Assembly (NCBI GenBank): GCA_014281115.1
Contig: JACONQ010000005.1
Location: 2,728,001-2,792,000 of the forward strand
Reading direction: 5' to 3'
Origin: Laburnicola sp. R22_1
Lineage: Eukaryota; Ascomycota; Dothideomycetes; Pleosporales; Didymosphaeriaceae
DNA: 64,000 nt
Position 1 is the stretch's first letter, and each line of letters starts with the position of its first letter. The position numbers were made by a program, and so were the translations under genes. Shown in pieces: positions 55,442-64,000 of the stretch. The notes beneath the pieces are model-generated. The model was not told the origin of the DNA. It saw nothing but the letters and a program-made list of their open reading frames with translations, and searched no databases.

Positions 55442-56827
55442 CTAGTCTTCCCTCTCCGTGTATTCCAACTTATACAGCTCAGCCCATACTTCAATGTCTC
55501 TAACGAACCGACGTGCCACTCCCCGCTTGACTCCGCTCTGGATGAAGAAGTCGGCGTCCTGGTCCTCAAACACCTGTTCTAGGTCCAGCCCGTCCCGCAG
55601 CGTCGCATCACGGGCCTTCTGATACTCAAGCTGCAACATCTGGTCCACAACCATGGATTGCTGCCACTCGCTATAGACGGCCACGGCTATGTCGCGAGGG
55701 CCGGGAATATCAATTCGATTGCCTCCTGAGGATCGCTTCTTTGTCATTGGAGTGCTGTTGACAGATGCCGTGGAGGGCGACTCACTGGCTGGAGATGGCA
55801 TGACATTGTTGATTGTGATTGGCGGAAGACCCGGTGTAGGCGCGCTGTCCTGAGGGCGCCGTTTCAGCCGTGGATGATCTTCAGCGTACAACTGCTCGCG
55901 AATATCTGCGGGCACATCATCATGGGTGTCTAATCGGTGACCTTGCTCCACCAGCCCCACCAGCGCTCTGAGATGGTGAGTACGTAGCTTGTAGTGTTTC
56001 TTGCCGAACGGGTCACGCCAACAATGCGGACCAAGGCTACAAGGCGGGCCAGGACATCGCATCAAAGTATATACGTCTACCCACGCAGAGGCCTGTCCGC
56101 TGCTCTGCTGCTCGGCATTGAGTTGAGAAGCCCGATCGGCAAGCATCCGCTGGGTAGCGCATGAGCCTCGCTTGTTCCCACGGTTCGCTGTAGCCGTTGA
56201 TGAAGAGCCTGCATCTTTATAATTGAAAGTGAGGTCTACTCTTAGCTTCTTACCAGACCGGAACGGGTCACTCCATCGAATGAACTGTCTCTCGACTACC
56301 GACCAGTCAATCTTCATGTCGTCGAACCGCCTCGTCAAGTCACGCTCCGAGCGGTCGTTCACAGATGCGACAACACTAGTGTCATCCAGCCTCACCTGGC
56401 TGCTGTGCGGCAGCTTCCTATCTACAAGTTTGTCGACCTTTGCCTGCAGGTACATCTCCCAATACACAGCGGGCGCCAGGACAACGTCTTGCTCTGTATC
56501 TCTAGCGATCACCCTGTTGTTGATGGCTACCTTCCACTCAATCGAGTAGCGCAGGTGGCTTGGTGTCTCCTCTTCGTAGCTGTTGTAATCATCCCAGTCG
56601 GCCAGCGGGAGAAAGCCGAGCCCGTCTGCACTCGCTTGCGCCAGCCCGTTGCAGCCTTGTGAGGTATGGAAACGCAACGTGCGACTCAATGTGGAATCGC
56701 CTAAGACCGACGACAGGGTACTTGGAGGTAGCGTTCGATCACCTTCCACCGATTGCACATCGCTGAACGTGTCGTACCGCTGCGTGGGGTCGAAAGAGAC
56801 GTCCGCTTCGTGAGAGAAGCGTCTCAT
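55442..56827 (-). CDS. Uncharacterised fungal protein, 461 residues, Cys/His motif and SAM-like C-terminus
   Basis: Uninterrupted single exon, convergent with the mariner transposase (stops 96 bp apart). Residues ~255-290 hold a motif that could bind zinc: 'RCPGPPCSLGPHCWRDPFGK', then 'YKLRTHH'. The last ~55 residues ('ATLRDGLDLEQVFEDQ', 'DADFFIQSGVKRGVARRFV') look like a small helical, SAM-like domain. The middle is Pro/Ser-rich. I recall similar proteins as hypothetical ORFs in many Pezizomycotina, often in repeat-rich DNA, but know no function. It is intact among decayed neighbours. It could be a transposon-associated or nuclear factor; both are guesses. Confidence 0.72.
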   Translation of the reverse strand: MRRFSHEADVSFDPTQRYDTFSDVQSVEGDRTLPPSTLSSVLGDSTLSRTLRFHTSQGCNGLAQASADGLGFLPLADWDDYNSYEEETPSHLRYSIEWKVAINNRVIARDTEQDVVLAPAVYWEMYLQAKVDKLVDRKLPHSSQVRLDDTSVVASVNDRSERDLTRRFDDMKIDWSVVERQFIRWSDPFRSGKKLRVDLTFNYKDAGSSSTATANRGNKRGSCATQRMLADRASQLNAEQQSSGQASAWVDVYTLMRCPGPPCSLGPHCWRDPFGKKHYKLRTHHLRALVGLVEQGHRLDTHDDVPADIREQLYAEDHPRLKRRPQDSAPTPGLPPITINNVMPSPASESPSTASVNSTPMTKKRSSGGNRIDIPGPRDIAVAVYSEWQQSMVVDQMLQLEYQKARDATLRDGLDLEQVFEDQDADFFIQSGVKRGVARRFVRDIEVWAELYKLEYTERED

Positions 56828-57700
56828 CGTTACTCGAAGGTGAGGCCGGGCCGAATCGCTATCTGTTCACGTGGTAGTATGGCTCGAAGAGGCTTCCTAG
56901 GCGGCCTCGATAGGGCTGGCAATGACCTGACTTTGCCGACGAGGGAGGCAGTCTGGTACTGCTGGAGTCTGTCGAACAGGCGACAGAATGGCGAAGAACC
57001 ACGCAGAAACCAACTCGGCACAAACGCACCCTTAGTCATGGCTGCCACCAATCAATGTGAGGATGACAGCGACGCTTTCGTGGAAACGATACCCACTCTT
57101 ACGGCAACGCGAAGGGCCAGCAGCAATCCACACATTAGGGTATACGGTAGACTTCCTCATGGCCGTACTGCTGTTACTGGCATGGAGAGGACGTTTCTCG
57201 ACAGCGCTGTTGTGCTTGCTGTTGAGCCACTCTGCAGATCGGGGCGGATACCATCAGGTGCGCCGCGCCGGCAGACTTTGCTTATGTAGCTAAAACTGCC
57301 TGGGTCTACGCGTTTGAGAGATACGCAGGCACCACATAGAAGTGCATTAGCGCGGGAAACTCTAAATAGACCTCACTGGCGCAGAATCAACGTTATGCGT
57401 GGAGTTGAAGGCTAGTTAGTCGTTGCTCTAGGCCGTGGCAGGCCCCCTGCAGCCGAGCCCGCCTATGCACATGAGCGGCCCAGCCTTGCGCCCCGCGATA
57501 GATCTCATCGCATGCTTTGATCGGATTGCATAAACCAGTGTGCGAAGCTCGTGGTTGGGTAGCCTGTGCTATTGACGTGGGGCCCTGGAGCATACGGTTG
57601 TGAGTCTGAGCATGTGCAGCTTCTCATTAGTGTCCTGCTATCAGTGCTATAGATACTGACACACCGCATCGTGAAATCAAAGAAAGGACACTCCCAAGCA
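56828..57700. other. Intergenic region between the uncharacterised gene and the HeLo-like effector
   Basis: No supported gene. Frames at 56753-57289 on the plus strand overlap the promoter of the minus-strand gene and have no recognisable content. Confidence 0.4.
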
Positions 57701-58653
57701 TCAAAGGCCTTTCAAGCTGATGTTGCCGCTGTACACACCTACGACAACTAGCGAGCCTCCTTCGGTCCTCACACCAGTGATGCGCTGGTTGATCTTCCCT
57801 ACCACGCTCTCCGGCAGCCCCACCAGTGCCCGTGAATTGTCCAAGGTTATAACGTTGTTGATGTCTTGACCACTCCGTTTGGACCATACCTGCGAGAACA
57901 CCACTCCACAAGACACTTGGTCGGCCTCGAGTAGGCGTGACTGTTCTTCAATCTCCTTGATAGCTAGCGTCCGCTGTGCACCGCCGTCTTCCTCGTCTTC
58001 CGGCTCTTCCTGCAGTCCTTGCTTGCGCTTCTCGGCCTCCTCTTGCTGCCTCTTAGTGAGATCGAGGTGCTCCTGGATCTTCGTCTCAAGAGTTTGCAGC
58101 TGCCGTTTCACAATTTCGCGATTAGCCTCGGACAACTTTTCGGACCGCAGTTGGACCATCCTTTCGTGAGGTCAGTATGCGCTGTCTTGGGTGAGGGTAG
58201 GTGATGAACTTACAGCTGCGTGCTCGTAACGGCAAAATGTACGGTGGCCTCGCACGATTGCAGCTGAGTCCTAAGCGTACGAATCTTTTCTCTGTTCCAC
58301 ATGCCAACGGAGAGTCGATCTCGAAGAGAAAGCTTCGTGGCGCTCGAATGCTTGGTCCACTTGGTCAAATTCTTGCTGAACTCACTGCAGGCATCACCGC
58401 ACTTGTTGACCGCTTCGGCGACACCAGCCTTCCTGAGATCCTCCTTGGCCGCAATGGAAGTAGCCTCGTCCGAGATGATGAGTTGTTCGAGCGTAGCTAG
58501 CGGACGCTCTAAGTTAGTCAAGCTAGAAGCTACGTCTGTCACTACGTCTTGAGCTTCGGAAAGACCGTCGATGAGAGCGTGCAGCTGCGTGATGCTTGTC
58601 GTGGCGACCCCGGTGATGCCAATAGCACCTGCTGTGATGCTGAAAGGGTCCAT
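57701..58653 (-). CDS. HeLo-like cell-death effector with two C-terminal amyloid-type (HRAM-like) repeats
   Basis: Two exons, 58653-58214 and 58160-57701 (299 residues); the intron is GTAAGT...ACTGACC...AAAG. Residues 1-~130 begin MDPFSITAGAIGITGVATTS, the opening of the fungal HeLo-like N-domain (Helo_like_N/Fungal_N, PF17111). This is a helical bundle whose amphipathic N-terminal helix is thought to act on membranes. A charged coiled coil follows (about 148-230, rich in Lys/Glu/Gln). The C-terminus has two aligned motifs: R1 INNVITLDNSRALVGL (247-262) and R2 ITGVRTEGGSLVVVGV (274-289), joined by an 11-residue spacer. The adjacent NLR2 carries one copy at its N-terminus. Likely role: membrane-active death effector whose C-terminal amyloid is templated by the activated NLR. 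No stop or shift is present. Confidence 0.85.
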
Positions 58654-59134
58654 GGTGAATCTTTCGGTGTGTATCGGGTTTGTCTTGTTGACGTCTTCAT
58701 AAACACAAAAGATGTACTGTAGATAGGAGTGATTGTTGTATCCAGAAGCTGAAAGCAGCGTCTTGTTCCGGTCTTTGGTTCGCACGGCTTTTTAGATAGT
58801 GCAGTCTCCTCTACGTGTTGGACGCCTCGCTAGCAAGGCTCAGCTACGGCTGAGAGGCCATGATAGGCGCCCAGAATACACCCAAAACGCTCATGTGCTG
58901 CGTGTGGCGGCTGCGGTGTGGTAGGACAGAGAAGCTCATAGGCTCCGCACAACCAGGCTCAGCCCGCTCCTCAGTGCAAACACTGCCGCGTTCATGCACT
59001 GCGATGCCTTGCTTACGCGCGACTCGAGACTCGATCCGTATAACCCACGAGAAAAAACTTCCCATAAAGAGTAAAACCGCATCTCTGGCTCTGTCGTGCA
59101 GAAGATATCCAACGTTGCGGGTAGCCTAGGCCAA
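58654..59134. promoter_or_regulatory. Shared divergent promoter of the effector and NLR2
   Basis: 480 bp lies between the effector start (58653, minus) and the NLR2 start (59135, plus). The arrangement allows co-regulation. I see no strong TATA box; GC content is even. Confidence 0.45.
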
Positions 59135-61787
59135 ATGTCTGAAGGCCTGCCCCACCATCAGCACATAAGCGGGGTCTCCACTCAGAACCACTCACAAGCC
59201 TTCGTAGGCTCAGCAAGAGACGTGCACTTTGCTGGCTCCACGAGTCCCGAAGGTACATTGAATAGTCTTTGTCTGATAACGCTAGCTGCTAACATGTTTG
59301 TGAACAGACGCGTCAGACCGGGCGGCCAGCGCGTGCCGCCACGCTCTCTTCCTCACCGATCCCCACGTCGACCGCGAGAGCCTGATCAGCGCGAAAGGCA
59401 CGAGGGTTGCGGGAACCTGCAAGTGGATTACGCACAATGCGAGCTATCGTGCCTGGCTAGATGGCAACAGCGATAGCGACACGCGCCTGCTGTGGATCTT
59501 GGGCGGGCCCGGCAAGGGCAAGACGATGCTGTCCATCTTCCTGACAGAGGAGCTAGAGAGGCACACAGCGAGCATAGATAACGCAGAGCTATTGTTCTTC
59601 TTCTGCAGCGCCCAGGACGAGAGGCGTAACACGGCTGTCGCTGTGCTACGCGGACTGGTGCACCAGATTGTGGTCAAGCGCCCGCAGCTGATTAAGCACG
59701 CGCTGCCGTCCTTTGAGACGCCTGAGAAGACGCAGCAGACGCTGTCGTCTCTGGAAGCTCTGTGGATCATCTTCAGCAAGCTGATCGCAGACAATGAGCT
59801 CGGGACGATGTTCTGCGTCCTTGACGGACTCGACGAGTGCGAAGAGAGCACGCTGAAAGAGCTGTTGCCAAAACTCGGTCTGCTTGTTGGTGGAACATCA
59901 TCGTCGATCAAGGGCGCGTTCAAGCTAGCGATCGTCAGCCGAGACATACCTGGACTGCAGGGCCGCACGAGGGTGAGGCTAGATCCGGACAACGACGAGA
60001 AGGTAGCCAGCGACATTAGGCTGTTCGTGTCAACCCGAGTACAGGAGCTGTCGAGAATAGAAGGCTTCAATAATAACTTCAATACAGCTGTACAGACAGC
60101 CCTTCTTAAACGCGCTGAAGGGACGTTTCTGTGGGTAGGCTTCGCTATGTACGAGCTGTTGCAGAAGCAGACGCGCATTGAAATCTGGGAAGCCCTTGAA
60201 GATCTGCCGAGTGGCCTTCCGGCGATATATAGCCGCATGCTGCTTCGCATCCCAGCGAAGCGGAGAGACGTGAGCCGGACAATCTTGCGCTGGGTGACTA
60301 TGGCCGCTCGCCCTCTGCAGTTGCAAGAGCTAGCAGCGGTAGTAGGCGTCCAAGCCACTCCTCAAATGACTGTGGAAGAAGTAGTACGCGACAATGTTAC
60401 TCTGTGCGGGCCTCTACTAAAGGTACAAGAGCAAGAGGTCAGCCTTGTCCATCAGTCAGCGCGGGATTATCTGCAGCGCAAAGAGCGCGACAGCGATGCA
60501 GTGCTAGAGGCGTTTCGAATTATAGTAGAGTCTTCGCACCTCGAGCTGGCGCAAAAGTGCCTTGACTGCATTGCGCAGAGCAGCTTGCAACAAAGGGTTA
60601 TTAACCTAGACGCTAAGCTAGACTGTCAAGAGTCTCTGCTATTGCGATATGCTACGCTTTACTGGCCTGAGCATGCAAAGGGCTGCTCAGCCCTGAATGC
60701 CGAGCTCCTTTATACCCTCAAGCAATTTCTCTGTACTAAACATACCCTGCGGAGGCATTGGTGGGTGGCATACAGGAAGAAGAAATTACTTTCTTTGCCT
60801 CAAACTATACCACTGTTACACATGCTATGCTACTTGGGGTTCGTGCCATTAGTACAGACCGAAGTCGCTTGGGAAAGTTTAAAACCGCGATTCTTGAAGC
60901 GTATAAATAGGAAAGACAGCAATGGAAACACAGCACTACATGTAGCAACTGGAGCACGGAACCAAATGGTGGTGCAGGTGTTGATTGATAACGGAGCGGA
61001 GGTCAACGCAAGAAACAAGTATAAAAAGACGGCGCTGCACTGGGCAGCTGAAGAAGGGTATGAGGAGATGGTACGGCTGCTAGTCGGCAAAGGAGCAGAT
61101 GTAAATGCAAAGGACAACTTTGGGGGTACGGCGCTCCACTTAGCAACTTGGAAAATGAACGTGGGAATAGTGCAGTTGCTGGTGGATGGCGGAGCAGACG
61201 TTAATGCGATGGACTCTTTTGGGAGGACAGTACTGCACTCAGCAGTTGGACCTTGGAGAGTGAGCGAGGCGGGTTTGCGGATCCTACTCAACAAAGGAGC
61301 AGTCGTGAATACAAGGGAGAGTGATGGGTCGATGGCGTTACACTGGGCAGCTGAGGCAGGGAACAAGGCGGTAGTGCAACTGCTGGTGGACAGCGGGGCG
61401 GCCGTGAACGCGAAGGACAATTCCGGGCGGACAGCGCTGCACTGGGCAGCTTCTGCAGTGGAAAAAGCGGTAGTGTGGCTGCTACTGGACAAAGGAGCGG
61501 ATATTAAAGCGAAAACTAACGATGGGCAAACAGTACTACATGAGGCAGTCTCAGCGTTGGGGGGTGATTTAAGAGGGAATGAGGTAGTAGTGAGGCTGCT
61601 GATTTTCAGGGGGGCGGACATAAAGGCAAAAGACAAGGATGGGAAGACGGCACGAGACTTAGCAGTCGAGGAAAATAACAAGGCAGTGTTAAAGCTGCTC
61701 AAGAAAGAGGAGCAGGCCTTAAATCTAAGAAGGACAAGCACAGGAAGACAGCTGCTGAAGCAGAGGGCAAAAGGTCTTGCGCTTTGA
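59135..61787 (+). CDS. NLR2: NACHT-ankyrin STAND receptor with N-terminal amyloid-type (R0) motif
   Basis: Two exons, 59135-59252 and 59308-61787 (865 residues); the intron is GTACAT...GCTAAC...ACAG. The first 40 residues contain the motif ISGVSTQNHSQAFVGS (11-26) and no effector domain. It aligns position by position with both repeats of the divergent effector. A conserved 'FLTDPHVDRESLISAKGT' segment precedes the NACHT NTPase: Walker A GGPGKGKT (105-112), Walker B 'CVLDGLDE' (209-216) and a helical part ('DLPSGLPAIYSRMLLRIP', 'HQSARDYL'). About eight ankyrin repeats (~570-835; ALHWAA, LLVGKGADVNAKD) form the sensor. STAND ATPases oligomerise on ligand binding; here the clustered N-terminal motifs would nucleate the effector amyloid. 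The gene is intact. Confidence 0.9.
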
Positions 61788-62460
61788 TAAGAGGCCAACT
61801 GAAAGTACTCAAGTATCCGATAGTCTTGTATCACTGCAATTATTGTTTCTGAACACTATCGCGTAGCAGATCTGGGTATGGCATTACAATGCGAGCGTTT
61901 GCCTGTACTCTGTTACGGTACGTGAGAGGGGGAGGACTGCGCTGAATTGACGATCTGATGTGGGATGAGCTATCCCAACTCGTATTAGAGTGGTTCTGGG
62001 CAAGGAGCAAACCGTTACATACTTGCATTATATGCAGGCATGTAATAATTATTTGGCGAAACGAGGCAGTGTTTTTTAGAGAGCTTCTGCTCGTAGGCTG
62101 TGTTAGTAATATACGCACGAGGTCTACTCTTTTATAGGTTAAGACTCCACTTAGTGTAACAGGGACCCTTGCAAGACCAGAGTACTGCGTAGTCTGTATG
62201 CAAGCGAGTGTAACCTCACGAATACCTACTACAGTGGCAACATACTACAAGGCTGTAGCCGGTGCGGCTCGGCCATCCTCCCTATTAGCGGTGGCGATAG
62301 TAAGCTCCATATTACTCGTATTATATTATACTATATAGGGCCAAAGTAGGCTGTTTTGCGCCAGAATAGAGTAGAGTTTAGTGGGGGCTTAGCAAAAGTG
62401 TCCCGCCAACCCGTATAGCCCGCTAACCCGTAAGGTACGTTAAAGAATTTATAATAAATA
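61788..62460. other. Downstream region of NLR2
   Basis: No supported gene. TA-rich toward the right. A CCCGCCAACCCGTATAGCCC segment (62402) with a near repeat CCCGCTAACCCGTAAGG may be the edge of an older repeat. Confidence 0.4.
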
Positions 62461-62469
62461 GAGACAAGC

Positions 62470-63290
62470 TGTTTACATTAAAGCATTAGACAACTTTCCT
62501 AGTGAAGTTAGGAGTGAAGAAGAAGCTATTAACTAGCTTTTACTCTAAAACGGACGGCTAGACGGAACGAACGAACCAGACACTAGAATAGTATCTAAGG
62601 ATGTACGCTAACAAGCTACAAGACAACTAGGTTAAACTCTTGCTAACAGCGCAATTAGCCTATAATAGCACGAAATTAGCGACTACGAAGCACTCGCTAC
62701 ATTACGCAAACTATAGATATAAGCCGACCGCTTATTAAGATCTAAAAAACGTAGAAAGTATTGCAGTAGGCGCAGATAACAAAGCCCGCCTTATGCGAGA
62801 ACTACATAAAGAATTAAGCAAGAACATCGCTTACAGAAACCTTACAACATCTAAGGCAGCGAATAAGTAAAGAATTAAGAGACTAACCTTTAAGAAGAGG
62901 GACAAACTTTTTCTATTACAACAAAACCTAAAAACTAAGCGACTAAGCAAGAAACTAGATAACCTCTAAGTAGAACTATTTAAAATCCTAGAGGAAATAG
63001 GCATAGTAAACTACAAACTCTAACTACTACTAAGCAATAGTAAGCATACGCGTCTACCCTGTCTTTTACAAGAAACTTCTAGAACTAGCACCTCTAGATG
63101 CTAAGCTAGCAATAGATATAGAGCTCAAAGACAATAAGTACGAGGTTAAAGAGATTAAGGACCTGCGGAAAATTAGTCGTTAGTAGAAATACTTAGTTAA
63201 GTAGCAAGAATGGCTAGAGAGCTAGAACACTTAGGAACTAAAGGAAAATTTGACGAACTGCAAGTCACAGGTACTTAAGTACCACTAGAA
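62470..63290 (+). mobile_element. RIP-degraded Ty3/Gypsy remnant: integrase C-terminus and chromodomain
   Basis: On the plus strand from 62538 the frame reads FYSKTDG(stop)TERTNQTLE(stop)YLRMYANK... then TAQLAYNSTKLATTK and ANYRYKPTA. This is the Gypsy integrase stretch normally 'DGQTER.NQ.LE.YLR' and 'AQ.AYN'. At ~63130-63265 'YEVKEIKDLRKISR', 'KYLVK', 'EWLES' and 'NLTNCK' form a chromodomain. Nearly all stops are TAG or TAA at Gln or Trp positions, as RIP produces. The sequence is TA-rich throughout. LTRs and full ends are not visible. Confidence 0.85.
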
Positions 63291-63349
63291 ACACCTAGGA
63301 AAGAGAGGACTAGATTCTTAAGGGAAAAGAAGTAATTAAAAGAAGGATT

Positions 63350-63850
63350 AAAAGAAGTGTTAGCCTGTAACTAGCCTAAGTTAGTTAACAATCTAGATAG
63401 CGATAGTTTAGTAGCTAGAAGGTCTATACTAGAGGCAGAATCTCTCTTAACCTGCTCTTTCGCACGATTCTAAAGGCTTAGAATAGCATAATCTTAATCG
63501 GCAAATGCTTACTCTTACGCCTTAACCTCTAGAAGCTCTAACTCTTGCTGCGACAACTAAGCATCCAGCTAAGCACGCTGCGCCTTTAAACAAGCAATCT
63601 CTAGACGCTTCTTACGCTTCTTAGCTTTAACCTTCTTCTACTTTTTCTTAGAAACAAATAAGCTACACTTAGCTTTTACAGAAATACAGCTAGCACATTA
63701 GCTAGTTGCCGTGTCTACAAAGCAACGTAGATTCTTCTTCTTACACTACTTATAACAGAAAGACATCTTAAGGCCTTACTCTCTTATACAATTAGCACAA
63801 GCGCGACGCTTAGAAGTCGAGTTCTAGGAATAGTTATAACAGGAAGGCTA
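63350..63850 (-). pseudogene. Decayed Cys-rich (zinc-knuckle-like) reading frame, minus strand
   Basis: Read on the minus strand from about 63850: 'SKRRACANCI', 'FCYK', 'KNLRCFVDTAT', 'CASCISVKAKCSLF', then a Lys-rich and Leu/Glu-rich helix. Six or more Cys in CxxC spacing suggest a zinc-binding ORF associated with retroelements. Stops at TAG/TAA interrupt it, again RIP-like. It runs opposite to the Gypsy remnant, so it may belong to a different insertion. Confidence 0.6.
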
Positions 63851-64000
63851 AATCTTAGGCATAGTTAGGAAGGCGAGGAAAGGGAAGGAACGGTTATAAT
63901 ACAACGGACCTACTAAGACCTTATACGCGACTAATACACTAAGACGCAGCACAGGAAAATAATAATCTAGGGTATTAGGACAATACGCCTAAGAGGGGGG

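Overview
The window is nuclear DNA of a filamentous ascomycete (Pezizomycotina, most likely Dothideomycetes/Pleosporales). This is inferred from short 45-110 nt GT...CTAAC/CTGAC...AG introns, an Atg27, an RPS22, an HSP104 and an RNR-inhibitor-like gene of fungal type, pogo/Fot1, Tc1-mariner, hAT and Gypsy elements, and many in-frame nonsense codons that look like repeat-induced point mutation (RIP: C-to-T, G-to-A).

Layout. 1-35 kb is mainly a housekeeping backbone: a proteasome-chaperone-4-like C-terminus, a Ser/Pro-rich protein, ATG27, 40S ribosomal protein S22 (four exons, minus strand), an intracellular LysM protein, a four-TM MARVEL-like protein, a Spd1/Dif1-type RNR inhibitor, a 1097-residue acidic protein with FG-like motifs, a RNase H-domain protein and HSP104. 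It is interrupted by a boundary-resolved hAT element (20483-24151, 8-bp target duplication) and by a decayed amidase that is split by a segment carrying a small secreted-protein gene. A tRNA-Thr(UGU) with an 11-nt intron lies at 29176-29258. From 36.4 to 43.0 kb, three consecutive genes (an uncharacterised 'DWWTW' protein, a secreted NAGPA-like protein, an MFS transporter) keep one long reading frame each but carry internal stops and almost no indels. From 43 to 64 kb the window is accessory: a truncated kinase, a Mutator-like foldback element, a frameshifted conserved gene, two NACHT-ankyrin (STAND/NLR) genes, nested transposons and a RIP-degraded chromodomain Gypsy remnant.

Most interesting system. 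At 57.7-61.8 kb an intact HeLo-like effector gene and an intact NACHT-ankyrin NLR gene are divergently paired. The effector C-terminus carries two copies of a 16-residue motif (I..V.T...S...VG.), and the NLR has the same motif at its extreme N-terminus in place of an effector domain. This is the architecture of amyloid-signalled fungal programmed cell death (HET-S/NWD2 logic: NLR motif R0 templates effector motifs R1 and R2). A second, decayed NLR about 10 kb away (46.9-49.7 kb) has the same N-terminal motif, so the locus may once have had two sensors for one effector. Between the NLRs lie a pogo-like element inside a related pogo-like element (same coding length, opposite orientation) and a 666-bp near-perfect palindrome inserted at a TA inside an otherwise open mariner transposase gene.
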